Positions 19,146-29,131 of a DNA stretch of 64,000 bases are shown here, piece by piece. The stretch is from positions 1 to 64,000 of the forward strand of contig JAONBD010000003.1 in assembly GCA_028376765.1 (NCBI GenBank), given 5' to 3'. A program made the translations under genes and the position numbers. The stretch's first letter is position 1, and each line of letters opens with the position of its first letter. The notes beneath the pieces were generated by a model. It was not told the origin of the DNA. It did not search any database and worked only from the letters and a program-made list of their open reading frames with translations. This DNA comes from Candidatus Kapaibacterium sp. GTDB lineage: Bacteria > Bacteroidota > Ignavibacteria > Kapaibacteriales > UBA2268.

Positions 19146-20528
19146 TTATACTTGTTTAGTTTTCCATTTGCCAAGTTTGAATATTATCATAGCAAGGCAT
19201 GCCATCAAAGAATAGGAAGCGGAAATAGAAATAAAAATTCCATTTTGTCCGTATCCCCAAGGGATTGCTAAAAGGTAAGCTACTGGTGCTTGTATCATAA
19301 TAAATGATACAACATTTAACATCATAGGTGTAAATGTATCGCCAGCACCATTAAAAGATTGACTAATAATCATTCCATAGCCATAGAATATATAGCCCAG
19401 AGCTATTATCTGTAGCCCTGAACCAGCACTTTGCACAACGCTTAATTCAGTACTGAAAATATTTGCCAAGTCATTTGCGAATATTAAATAGGACGCACAA
19501 ATTACCAGTAAATAAATGGCGTTAATATGGGCGGCTCGCCAAACTGATTTTTCGGCACGATCTGGTTTTTTGGCACCTAAGTTTTGACCAACTAGAGTAG
19601 CAGCAGCATTTGCAACACCCCAGCTAGGCAATAAAGTAAACATCACAATTCGCATGACAATTGTATTTGCAGCGACTGCACTTTGTCCCAGCTCCGAGGT
19701 AATTCTGGTTAATATAATCCAAGAAGCAGACGAAATTAGATATTGGAAAATACCACCAGATGCAATTCGGAGCATGTTGCTAATGGTTTTATATCTAACA
19801 ACCAAATTTTCCTTAGTGATTCTGATTTTAGAAGATTTGCGTTGCAGGAAGTAAATTTGGAATAGAACGCCAACTCCTCTTCCAATTACAGAGGACATTG
19901 CCGCACCTTCGATACCCATCTCAGGGAAGATCCACCATCCAAAAATCAGGAATGGATCTAATATCATATTTATGATATTTCCGATCAGTAATGAATACAT
20001 TGCTATGGCTGCATTGCCAGCTCCACGGAATGCACCATTTAGCATAAAAAGGAATAAAATGGGGAGGTTGCCAACAAGCATTACGTACATATATCCCTGT
20101 CCTTTTTCAATTGTTTCAGGGTCACCACCCATTAAGGATAGCAGGTCTTTTGAAAAGTAAAAGCCGACAATACTTATCAAAATTGAAAGAATTAGGGATA
20201 TTAAAATTGCTTGAAATGTAGCATTAGCAGCTAGCTTAGTGTTGTTTTCACCAGTTCTTCTGGCTACAATAGCAGTTACTGCAGCACTTATTCCGATAGC
20301 TATTGAGTAGATTAAGAAAAGAATTGCTTCTGTTAACCCAACAGTTGATAGGGCATAACTCCCAAGTTGACCAACAAAGTATGCGTCTACAACAGCGAAG
20401 ATTGATTCCCCTATCATTTCGATTATCATTGGAATTGCAAGCATTACAATTGCAAGGTTTATCGAACCTTCGGTTAGTTTGTCGTAACTACCACTAAGTG
20501 CAGTCTTTATTAGCTTAATTAGTTTCAT
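19146..20528 (-). CDS. MATE family efflux transporter
   Basis: Twelve-TM pattern; VDAYFVGQLGSYALSTVGLTEA, GAGNAAIAMYSLLIGNIINMILDPFLIFG; ATG at 20528 preferred because the upstream TTG at 20537 lies in a -7 box. Confidence 0.85.
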   Translation of the reverse strand: MKLIKLIKTALSGSYDKLTEGSINLAIVMLAIPMIIEMIGESIFAVVDAYFVGQLGSYALSTVGLTEAILFLIYSIAIGISAAVTAIVARRTGENNTKLAANATFQAILISLILSILISIVGFYFSKDLLSLMGGDPETIEKGQGYMYVMLVGNLPILFLFMLNGAFRGAGNAAIAMYSLLIGNIINMILDPFLIFGWWIFPEMGIEGAAMSSVIGRGVGVLFQIYFLQRKSSKIRITKENLVVRYKTISNMLRIASGGIFQYLISSASWIILTRITSELGQSAVAANTIVMRIVMFTLLPSWGVANAAATLVGQNLGAKKPDRAEKSVWRAAHINAIYLLVICASYLIFANDLANIFSTELSVVQSAGSGLQIIALGYIFYGYGMIISQSFNGAGDTFTPMMLNVVSFIMIQAPVAYLLAIPWGYGQNGIFISISASYSLMACLAMIIFKLGKWKTKQV

Positions 20529-20534
20529 TTGATA

Positions 20535-20542
20535 CAAAATTA
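20535..20542 (-). promoter_or_regulatory. -7 box TAATTTTG, 6 nt before the MATE ATG
   Basis: Reverse complement of caaaatta. Confidence 0.5.
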
Positions 20543-20613
20543 AGCAAGAAATAATATATAAATTGAAATATTTATCAAATAAATACTAAAACAAGGTAGA
20601 AGAAAATTTGTGT

Positions 20614-21525
20614 TTAGTTTGATCGTAGGGCGGTTTTAATTTTATTATCAGAAAGTTCTAGCATTGATTTGGCTTTCTCTTTGCTCACATTTGCTAATAA
20701 CATCATAATAGCAGTTTTTACATGATTATCTGCTTTTTTAAGGAATTGTTCAGCTGTATGATAATCAACTTCGCAAACAGTAATAATAGTTTTTTTTGCT
20801 CTTTCCTTTAATTTTTGATTGGTCATTTGCAGGTCAACCATGATATTATTGTAAGTTTTACCTAGCTTAACAAAAGCTACGGTAGTTATCATATTTAGTA
20901 TCATTTTCTGAGCAGTACCCGATTTCATTCTTGTTGAACCCATAATAGCTTCGGGCCCAAGAATTGGGTTTATTAGAACATCAGCTTGTATATTTTTATC
21001 GAAAATTTCGGAAGTTGATATTAAAATTGTTTTACATCCGGTTGATTTTGCATAATCCAATCCACCTATAACATAGGGCGTTCTTCCAGAGGCTGCCAAG
21101 CCACAGACTACATCATTTTTGTTAATTTTTTCGTTGATTAGATCTTCTCTTGCAAGCTGTTTAGAATCTTCGGCACCTTCTTGTGCAAGGAACATTGCTT
21201 GATTTCCACCAGCCATAATTCCTTTTACCATTTCTGGGTTAGCACCAAATGTTGGAGGGCATTCAACAGCGTCTAAAACGCCAAGTCGTCCAGAAGTTCC
21301 TGCCCCAATGTAAATTAATCTACCACCATTTTTAAAAGCATTAATTACGAAATTAGTTGCTATTTTAATTTTAGGAATGAAAGTCTCAACTTTGAAAGCT
21401 ACTACTTTATCTTCTTCATTGATTAATTTTAGGCAATCTTCGACAGGCAAAACATCTATCTCAGTTGTGTTTTGATTTATCTGTTCTGTGCTCAATTTTG
21501 AGATTTCTTCAAATATCTTGTTCAT
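20614..21525 (-). CDS. murQ: N-acetylmuramic acid 6-phosphate etherase
   Basis: GRLIYIGAGTSGRLGVLDAVECPPTFG; GLAASGRTPYVIGGL; NPILGPEAIMGSTRMKSGTAQKMILNM. Confidence 0.93.
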   Translation of the reverse strand: MNKIFEEISKLSTEQINQNTTEIDVLPVEDCLKLINEEDKVVAFKVETFIPKIKIATNFVINAFKNGGRLIYIGAGTSGRLGVLDAVECPPTFGANPEMVKGIMAGGNQAMFLAQEGAEDSKQLAREDLINEKINKNDVVCGLAASGRTPYVIGGLDYAKSTGCKTILISTSEIFDKNIQADVLINPILGPEAIMGSTRMKSGTAQKMILNMITTVAFVKLGKTYNNIMVDLQMTNQKLKERAKKTIITVCEVDYHTAEQFLKKADNHVKTAIMMLLANVSKEKAKSMLELSDNKIKTALRSN

Positions 21526-22952
21526 CTATTAATCAAAGGATATGTTTGACCATCAATTGAAATTAACAAAAAACCGTGTGGAATTTCTGATTTATTAAAT
21601 GAAAATTGTTTTGAATTTGGTTCAGCCTCAAAAAGCTTTTGACCACTTATGTTAAAAATAGAAACTAATCGAATCAATTCTTCTGAATTAATATCAACAG
21701 AATTGCTTTTTACAGAAATTATTGAATTTTCTTTAGCTTCGTTTAATGAATTAACAAGGGTTAAATCAACTAGTTTACGATTTCTAGTAACACCTTTGAG
21801 AGTATTAATTTCTATATCACTTGTAGTGACATCTGAATTATCGGAGAAAACAAGGTATGCTATTATTCCATTTTCTTTTACTGAAAAACTTTTATCGAAA
21901 TCACCGATTGTGAATTCAACTGATTGTGATTTAATATCGTACATTAAATTTGAGTTACTATTAAAAAGTTCTCCTTTTTCCACCCTCAAAAGATTATCAA
22001 TTTTTTTGTTATCAATACTGACTGAAGCTATTGATGCGTAATAATCGCTAGAATGGCTAGCATAAATAGGAATCTTGATTTCATTTTGATTTTGAAGGTC
22101 ATTATGGGTTTTACCAATATGAGATTCATCGCTATTATATGATGGAGATTTAACAGATCCACCATCTTCGGTTAAGTTCAGATAAACAACAAAAAAGTCA
22201 GTTGCTGATATTTCGCCATCACCGTCACAATCTGAATAAGTGGCATCTTCCATATCCCATACTAATGCTCTTTGTGCTTTCCAAAGTGTGCTAGGATTTT
22301 GTCTCTTGAAACTTCTAAAACCTGGGAATCTTTCTTTAAATTTTAAGTTTTCGTAAACGACAGTCCAGTCGATATTATCTACATCACCATCTCTATCAGA
22401 ATCGCCTGGCCAAACTTGCACAAAACCATGAATATCATAGTTTACTGGTGCAGCAGATAAAGGTATTGATTGACCAACCCCATCAACAAAGGATGCCCCA
22501 AAAGCATTTTCAAAAGAAAAGTTTACTGATTGATTATCAGGTGCAGTTGGCAAAACCACAAATTCTAGATTTACTAAATTAGGATTATCGAATTCGTTTT
22601 CTTGTAAAGGCTGTCCCGAAAACACACCGATATCAAGAATCACTTCGTCACCACCCGAAATTACATTTTCATAGATTAGAAGCTCACCCTCACTACCAAA
22701 ATCTCTTATGGCAGCACCAGAGTACTTTACATATTTCGCATTATCAAATTTCAATCTGAAAGAAGCATTATTACAATTTTCAAGATTATCTATTACAAGA
22801 TCAAAACCGAACATATAGGTGGAAGTTACAAATCCTTCCCTTGTAGAATCTACATCAGTTCTCACCAGCCTAACTGATTGAGAGTTGGCTATATTGATAC
22901 TCAGAAATGATAATATTATCCAAATAGTAATTGAATTTAGGTTATGCTTCAT
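21522..22952 (-). CDS. Secreted protein with dockerin-like EF-hand repeats and a T9SS-like C-terminus
   Basis: WPGDSDRDGDVDNIDWTVVY and DCDGDGEISATDFFVVYLNL; C-terminal LVSIFNISGQKLFEAE...GFLLISIDGQTYPLINR; ATG at 22952 gives a clean signal peptide. Confidence 0.65.
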   Translation of the reverse strand: MKHNLNSITIWIILSFLSINIANSQSVRLVRTDVDSTREGFVTSTYMFGFDLVIDNLENCNNASFRLKFDNAKYVKYSGAAIRDFGSEGELLIYENVISGGDEVILDIGVFSGQPLQENEFDNPNLVNLEFVVLPTAPDNQSVNFSFENAFGASFVDGVGQSIPLSAAPVNYDIHGFVQVWPGDSDRDGDVDNIDWTVVYENLKFKERFPGFRSFKRQNPSTLWKAQRALVWDMEDATYSDCDGDGEISATDFFVVYLNLTEDGGSVKSPSYNSDESHIGKTHNDLQNQNEIKIPIYASHSSDYYASIASVSIDNKKIDNLLRVEKGELFNSNSNLMYDIKSQSVEFTIGDFDKSFSVKENGIIAYLVFSDNSDVTTSDIEINTLKGVTRNRKLVDLTLVNSLNEAKENSIISVKSNSVDINSEELIRLVSIFNISGQKLFEAEPNSKQFSFNKSEIPHGFLLISIDGQTYPLINR

Positions 22953-23076
22953 AAAAATTATACTATCAATTAAAATGCCATTTGTTTTCATAAAATTAAT
23001 ATGATACAATAAAGCAAATGAATTGCTTATATTTGTGTAGTTAATTTGCAAAATTTTTGAAATCGAAGAATATTTT

Positions 23077-23084
23077 TAATTTTG
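23077..23084 (+). promoter_or_regulatory. -7 box TAATTTTG upstream of the FAH-family gene
   Basis: Exact TAnnTTTG, 35 nt upstream of ATG 23120. Confidence 0.45.
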
Positions 23085-23119
23085 TATTATTAATATTATT
23101 TGTTTCAATAACTTATCGG

Positions 23120-23751
23120 ATGTTAAAATAAATTCTTTAAAATCATCGAACGTATTTTGTATTGGTAGAAATTACTCTGAACATGCAAAAGAAATGGGCT
23201 CTAAGGTAGAAGCAGAACCATTAGTTTTTTTTAAACCCTCAAGTTCATTAATTCAAAACCCAAATGAGGTGATACTTCCAAATTTTTCTGAAGAAGTGCA
23301 TCATGAAGTAGAACTATTTTTTCAAGTATCAAAAGATGTTCATCAAATCCGAAAAAATGAAGTAAGCAATTTCATAGAAGGTATTGGAATTGGAGTTGAT
23401 TTTACTGCTAGAGATTTACAGAAAATTGCTAAAGATGGTGGAAAACCTTGGTCATTGGCTAAAGGGTTTTATCAGTCAGCTCCAATTTCGGATGTTTCTA
23501 GTCAACTAAATTTTCTAGAAAATTTTGATTTAGAGCTAAAAGTAAATGGTAAAACAAAACAAAAAGGCAACACCAAAGATATGATTTGGGGTATACCCGA
23601 TTTGTTGGTTTATTTAAGCAATAGGTTTTATCTGAACGCAGGTGATATTATCTTTACTGGAACACCAAAAGGTGTTGCAAAAGTAGAAAAAGGTGATAGA
23701 ATTGAAGCATTTCTAAATAATACAAAAATGTTGGATTTTAGTTTAAAATGA
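23120..23751 (+). CDS. Fumarylacetoacetate hydrolase family protein (apparent frameshift near codon 3)
   Basis: IGRNYSEHAKEMG...PSSSLI...EVHHEVELFFQ...GKPWSLAKGF...GDIIFTGTPKGVAKVEKGD; homology frame extends upstream of 23194 with no in-frame ATG. Confidence 0.8.
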
Positions 23752-25229
23752 AATATGTAATATCAATTATCTTAATAGCTTTACTTAGCTCTTGTGGAAC
23801 TTTTTTTGACATCGACAGAAAAGAAAAAGATGTTTTTGTAGTTACAACACAAGATACAACTTATGTTAATTTTAACGAATCGTCGACTAAAAATACAGAT
23901 AGGGGTGTATTACTTCCATCTGATCGTGAAATATTAACTGAGAGGTATGTTACATCATCAGATTCAGTTATAAAAAGAAGCTATCCGAATTTTATAAGAC
24001 TTGGCTTATTTGAATCTGCTGGTTTAATTACTAATGGTAATTCTGAAAATTCAATATCTGGTGGTCCTGTTGGAGTTCATATTGATCCATCAATTAATAT
24101 TGAATTTAGAGGGAAAAATGGTCCATTGTTTGGAGGTGGCCTTTACAGAGTTGGTATAATTGAAAAAAGACTTAGATGGTTTAACGATGCTGAAAACTGG
24201 ACTTGGGGACTTCATGGATTTGAAATGATTATGCCAGATGCAAGAGCTGAAGAGAGTTTGATGGGAGTTTTACCCTTTTATGTTAGGAAAAGATGGTTCT
24301 TATCCGATGATATCCCTTACAATGTTGCAACTCTTCATATTGGTGTTGGGTGGTTAGGTTTATTAAGTGAAACTTTAGGTTATGGATTGGGTGGATCAGG
24401 GTATCTAAACATTGCTGGCTCTTATGATATTGGTTCGATTGGGGGATTTAATGCAAGGGCCTACCTTGGGATTGCCGCAGGTTATAATGGTCAATATAAC
24501 CCTCTAATTGTTGGAAATGAATACCTCCAAGATGATAATGGAGTCCAAATTAAAAACTCAACTTCTCCCGTAATATTATACGGCGGCTTAGGAGTTTCTC
24601 TTTTAGATTTTTTGAATACAGTTGAAGAAACAAAACAAGAATTTAAAGAAATGAAGCACTCTGCTTGGGATATTGGCTTGGTACAATTAGCAGGTATAAA
24701 TGCCTTTACTGATAAATCAATATTTTTAAGTGATGATGATTTAAATAGTGGAACCACCGATAACCAACTTGTAACTGGTTTAGCTGTAAGGTTAATAAAT
24801 ACAAGTGTTGGTTTACCAATCTTAAATAATAGAATTTGGGCTGGTACATCACTATTAAATATTTTTTATGCAGGTGGAATTGAAGGTGGGGTTGGAATAT
24901 TACCAATTAGGTTGGGATACTGGCAACCACTTATAAAAGACGAATTATCTATCGACCCATTTATTGAATATAATTACTTCCCATCTACCTTTATTCATCT
25001 TGGTGCTAGAATAAGTATTGTTCTGCCAGATTTCAGGAATCATCAATTTGGTATTCAGTTTGGATACGCTAATGGAAATCCAATTGGGGGTCTTGGCGGA
25101 TTAAGAAATTCTGAAGTTGGTGGATTATTAGAAAATTATACTAAAATTAATAACTTTTACCTAGGCTTTTATTTTGGCTTATGGGATAGAGTGTTTTACG
25201 AAAAAGAAATCAGATATTTTAAAGATTAA
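23748..25229 (+). CDS. Putative lipoprotein / outer-membrane-like protein
   Basis: IALLSSCGTFFD lipobox; long glycine/aromatic beta-rich region; overlaps the FAH stop. Confidence 0.55.
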   Translation: MKYVISIILIALLSSCGTFFDIDRKEKDVFVVTTQDTTYVNFNESSTKNTDRGVLLPSDREILTERYVTSSDSVIKRSYPNFIRLGLFESAGLITNGNSENSISGGPVGVHIDPSINIEFRGKNGPLFGGGLYRVGIIEKRLRWFNDAENWTWGLHGFEMIMPDARAEESLMGVLPFYVRKRWFLSDDIPYNVATLHIGVGWLGLLSETLGYGLGGSGYLNIAGSYDIGSIGGFNARAYLGIAAGYNGQYNPLIVGNEYLQDDNGVQIKNSTSPVILYGGLGVSLLDFLNTVEETKQEFKEMKHSAWDIGLVQLAGINAFTDKSIFLSDDDLNSGTTDNQLVTGLAVRLINTSVGLPILNNRIWAGTSLLNIFYAGGIEGGVGILPIRLGYWQPLIKDELSIDPFIEYNYFPSTFIHLGARISIVLPDFRNHQFGIQFGYANGNPIGGLGGLRNSEVGGLLENYTKINNFYLGFYFGLWDRVFYEKEIRYFKD

Positions 25230-25230
25230 C

Positions 25231-26106
25231 ATGAAAACAGTTGCAATATATATACATCCAGCTAAGCCGGAAGCACTAGAATATGCTAGTATGGCAATTA
25301 AAATTTTGGATGAATTAGGAGCCGAAGTTTTTGGTGCTGATACTCTTTGCGAAGAGTTAAGACAAAGTGAATTTCCATTTTTAAAGCAATGTAGTGAAAA
25401 TGATTTTGAGAAAAAAGCAGATGTTGTGTTATCGTTTGGTGGTGATGGGACTATGCTTTTTGCATCTAAACTAATGATGGATACTGGTATCCCAATTATG
25501 GGATTCAATGTAGGCAAGCTTGGGTTTTTAGCTGAATATCCCGTTATCAAGCTCAAAGAATCTTTACAAAGTTTGATGGACGGAAATTACCGAATTGTTG
25601 AGCGTTCAATCCTTGAATGTACTTTTAATGGAAAGTCGCATAACGCTATTAACGATTTTGTAATGGAAAAAAAGAATACATCTAGGATGATTACTATTAG
25701 AGCATTTTCTAATAATAATCATGTTGCAGATTACAGAGCAGATGGTTTGATTATTACAACGCCAACTGGCTCTACTGCGTATTCCCTTTCTTGCGGTGGA
25801 CCAATTATTACACCGGGGACACCAGTCGTTTGTCTTACCCCAATATCTCCTCATACACTTACATTAAGACCACTTGTAATACCTGATACTGCAGAAATTT
25901 CCTTAACAGTTGAATCTCCTACGGGTGAATCAAATTTTGTTATTGATGGGCAAGATGTTTTTGTTGTAAACGATGGTGATAAAGTTATTATCAAAAAATC
26001 GGATTCTAAAGTTAAATTAATTAAACCACTTGATAGTTCATATTATGATTTGCTTAGGGAAAAATTCCTATGGGCATCACATTATGGAATGAGAGTAGGT
26101 AAATAA
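25231..26106 (+). CDS. nadK: NAD kinase
   Basis: VLSFGGDGTMLFASKL; GFNVGKLGFLAEYP; ADGLIITTPTGSTAYSLSCGGPII; start re-placed to ATG 25231. Confidence 0.93.
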   Translation: MKTVAIYIHPAKPEALEYASMAIKILDELGAEVFGADTLCEELRQSEFPFLKQCSENDFEKKADVVLSFGGDGTMLFASKLMMDTGIPIMGFNVGKLGFLAEYPVIKLKESLQSLMDGNYRIVERSILECTFNGKSHNAINDFVMEKKNTSRMITIRAFSNNNHVADYRADGLIITTPTGSTAYSLSCGGPIITPGTPVVCLTPISPHTLTLRPLVIPDTAEISLTVESPTGESNFVIDGQDVFVVNDGDKVIIKKSDSKVKLIKPLDSSYYDLLREKFLWASHYGMRVGK

Positions 26107-26117
26107 AGGTATTTCTT

Positions 26118-26804
26118 ATGAAAAAGTCTCTAGCTTTAATATTTATTGTGTTTTTAACAGTAGCATATTCGCAGTTCACTCTTACTGTAGTTTCTGTTAC
26201 TGGCATCACAACAGATGAAATATCTGGTGAAAATATTGTGGCAAATATCACAATAAAAGATAAAAATGGTAAGATAATAAATAGAACTAAAAGCACTGGA
26301 AAATACTTTGCCACTGGTTTAAAACCTGGTAATAATTATCAAATGGAAATTAATTCGAAGGGATATTTTATTAAAAGTTACGAATTGATTATTCCTAATT
26401 CTGATAAATATGAAGAATTATCAAGAGATTTTACTTTGAAACCTATGAAAAATGGAGTTCATATTCCAGTAAAAGTAATTCCCTTTGATAGAGGAAAAAC
26501 TAAGCTAAGCGAAGGTCTTGATTACTTGTTTCATGATATGATAGAAATATTAAGAAAAAATAGAAGATCTGAATTTCAAATTGAAGTTTATGCAGAATCA
26601 GATGTTGATAAAGTGGCAAATATTGATTTTACAACTAAAAGAGCAGAGGCACTAAAAAATTACTTTGTTAAAAATAAAGCTAGGGCAGTGATAACTACCA
26701 AAGCCTATGATACTACAGACCCTAATAACCCACCTCCTGTCGAAAAAAGAGCAAAAGGGAAAAGGTATAAAGGCAGTATATATTTAAAAGTAATTAAGGT
26801 CTAA
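26118..26804 (+). CDS. Envelope protein with carboxypeptidase-regulatory-like N-domain and OmpA-like C-domain
   Basis: PVKVIPFDRGKTKLSEGLDYLFHDMIEILRKN...FQIEVYAESD...KRAEALKNYFV. Confidence 0.6.
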   Translation: MKKSLALIFIVFLTVAYSQFTLTVVSVTGITTDEISGENIVANITIKDKNGKIINRTKSTGKYFATGLKPGNNYQMEINSKGYFIKSYELIIPNSDKYEELSRDFTLKPMKNGVHIPVKVIPFDRGKTKLSEGLDYLFHDMIEILRKNRRSEFQIEVYAESDVDKVANIDFTTKRAEALKNYFVKNKARAVITTKAYDTTDPNNPPPVEKRAKGKRYKGSIYLKVIKV

Positions 26805-26809
26805 ATGTA

Positions 26810-27508
26810 ATGAAAATTCTATTTTGTCTAATTTTAATAACCTTTAATCTACATTCTGAGGATTCAGAAAGTATACATCAGAATTTTACATTTAGCAGTG
26901 TAGTATTAAGAGGTGTAATAATTGATGTTAGCACTAAAGAAGTTGTTTCATCAAAAATTACTGTAATGGATGAAAATAATAAAGTTCAAAGTAGATTAGA
27001 ATTTAAAGAAGAATTTTTTATTTCAAACTTAACACCTGGAAAGACCTATATTTTAAGAATAGAAAAGCAAGGATATTTTTCACTTGATGAAGAATATACT
27101 GTTCCCCTAACAAATAGCTACAAAGAATTTTCGCATGATTATGTAATTGAACCAATTCAAGTGGGGTTTAAATATCTTGTAGATGTGGTTCCATTCGATA
27201 AAGGAAAAAGCGAGTTAAAAGCTAATATAGATTATTTATTTCTAGATTTAGTGAAAATAATGAGAAAATACAGGAAAGCAAAATTTCAAATCGAAGTATA
27301 CCCAAAATCAGAAAATCCTAATGATACTGATATAGCTAAAGCTAGAGGCGAAGTGTTTAAAAAATATTTTGTTGATAAAAGAATTCGTGCATCTCTTACA
27401 AATGTTCATTACGAAATAACTGACCCGCAATACCCACCACCAGTTAAAAAACGAGCCAAAGGCAAGAGCTATAAAGGTAGTATTTACTTAAAGGTTTTAA
27501 GCATTTAA
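26810..27508 (+). CDS. Tandem paralogue of the preceding OmpA-like protein
   Basis: Aligned LVDVVPFDKGKSELKANIDYLFLDLVKIMRKYRKAKFQIEVYPKSE...KRAKGKSYKGSIYLKVLSI. Confidence 0.6.
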   Translation: MKILFCLILITFNLHSEDSESIHQNFTFSSVVLRGVIIDVSTKEVVSSKITVMDENNKVQSRLEFKEEFFISNLTPGKTYILRIEKQGYFSLDEEYTVPLTNSYKEFSHDYVIEPIQVGFKYLVDVVPFDKGKSELKANIDYLFLDLVKIMRKYRKAKFQIEVYPKSENPNDTDIAKARGEVFKKYFVDKRIRASLTNVHYEITDPQYPPPVKKRAKGKSYKGSIYLKVLSI

Positions 27509-28167
27509 TGTATTTATTTGTTGATACAGAAACAACAGGGCTTCCACTAAAATGGAATGCACCCTTAAAAGATTTGAAAAACTGGCCAAGGTTAGTTCAA
27601 ATTGCTTGGTTGGAATATGATAAATTTGGCAATTTATTAACCCAAGGTGATTATATTATCACCCCTAAAAATTTTGAGATTCCTGAACAATCTTCCAGAA
27701 TACATAAAATTACTAGCAAGATTGCTAAAGAAAGAGGTAATGATCTAAAAGCTGTATTAAATGTTTTTAATTCTATCATAGAAAAATCTGAATTTATTGT
27801 TGCTCATAATATTGATTTTGATGAGAAAATAATTGGGGCAGAATTTTTAAGAGAATATATTAAAACAGATCTACACTCAAAAAAACTGTTTTGCACCATG
27901 AAATCTACTGTTGATTTTATGAAGATCCCATCATCCAAAGGTGGTTTTCGCTATCCAGGTTTGGGCGACCTTTACAGAAAATTATTCGGAAAGAGCTTTG
28001 CAGATTCACATAATGCACTTGCTGATATTAAGAGCACAGCAGAAATCTTTTGGAAGTTAAAAGCTGATGGTGTTATAGATCCCAATAATGATTTCAATAA
28101 GCCAGTCAAAAATGATTCTGTTAAAGAAACAAAGGATAATGGAGAAGCCAGTATTTCCCTATTCTGA
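27508..28167 (+). CDS. DnaQ-like 3'-5' exonuclease
   Basis: LFVDTETTGLPLKW (ExoI), EFIVAHNIDFDEKII (ExoII), DSHNALADIKSTAEIF (ExoIII). Confidence 0.85.
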   Translation: MYLFVDTETTGLPLKWNAPLKDLKNWPRLVQIAWLEYDKFGNLLTQGDYIITPKNFEIPEQSSRIHKITSKIAKERGNDLKAVLNVFNSIIEKSEFIVAHNIDFDEKIIGAEFLREYIKTDLHSKKLFCTMKSTVDFMKIPSSKGGFRYPGLGDLYRKLFGKSFADSHNALADIKSTAEIFWKLKADGVIDPNNDFNKPVKNDSVKETKDNGEASISLF

Positions 28168-29131
28168 AAGGCTTAATTCCATTGATTTAGCTAAAACTTT
28201 TGCAGTTTTACTAATGATTTTTGGGCATACCATATCCGAATTTACAATTTCGTCCGATTCTTTTTTTAATTCAAAAATAGGTACATTTTGGTATTTCTTT
28301 AGGGGTATAACAGCACCACTATTTTTGCTTAGCTCAGGTATTTTATATTCTTATAATTACCATAAAACTACCCTGTTTATTAAATTAAAAAAAGTGATTT
28401 TGATTACTATTTTAGCATTTGCAATGCATGTTCCAATTTTTAATGGATCATGGGAAGAGTTTTACAGAATAGACATATTACATTTATTTGCACTTTTATT
28501 TTTATTAAGTTCATTTATCTTAAAACCTTTACAAAGTAATAATTATACTTATATTAAGAGAGAAGCCATAAAAGTAATACTACTTGTACTCATAATAGCC
28601 ATAGGAATTGGTGAGCAATCCTTTTTTAATTATCACCCTGAAACCATACACCCTTTAATTATCAATTTCATTAACCCAAATGAAAATTCATTATTTCCTA
28701 TTTTCCCTTTTGCAATATATTTTTTAACAGGTTTAATAGGAGGCATTTTAATCAGGCAGAAAAATGATGGATTTAAAAATATTGTAGCATCATTTATTTT
28801 TTTAGTTATTGGGATTAATTATTTTGATGAAACACCGCCATATATTTTTATTTTAACTGTTATAATAGCTATTGTTCTTCTCTTGAGTGGATTTACTAGG
28901 CTTGTAAAAAAATCAAAAAGGTATATTAAATTTATAAGTAATAATTCACTTTGGTTTTACATTTCTCACTTATTACTTATATATGGACATAATTCATTGA
29001 TTGGTGTGGGTAGTTTTATAAGTAGTAAATCATTATCAATTTATGAGTCGCTAGTATTAAGTAGTTTTATAATAATAACATGTTACTTTATCATAATGAA
29101 GATTACTAGGTTAATATCCAAAAGATCTTAA
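28139..29131 (+). CDS. Integral membrane protein, DUF1624/acyltransferase-like
   Basis: RLNSIDLAKTFAVLLMIFGHTISEF...FWYFFRGITAPLFLLSSG; multiple TMs. Confidence 0.65.
   Translation: MEKPVFPYSERLNSIDLAKTFAVLLMIFGHTISEFTISSDSFFNSKIGTFWYFFRGITAPLFLLSSGILYSYNYHKTTLFIKLKKVILITILAFAMHVPIFNGSWEEFYRIDILHLFALLFLLSSFILKPLQSNNYTYIKREAIKVILLVLIIAIGIGEQSFFNYHPETIHPLIINFINPNENSLFPIFPFAIYFLTGLIGGILIRQKNDGFKNIVASFIFLVIGINYFDETPPYIFILTVIIAIVLLLSGFTRLVKKSKRYIKFISNNSLWFYISHLLLIYGHNSLIGVGSFISSKSLSIYESLVLSSFIIITCYFIIMKITRLISKRS

Noticed and set aside
20529-20537. TTG start of the MATE ORF at 20537 (MYQMKLIK)
   Set aside because: It lies within a TAATTTTG promoter box; ATG at 20528 is more plausible.
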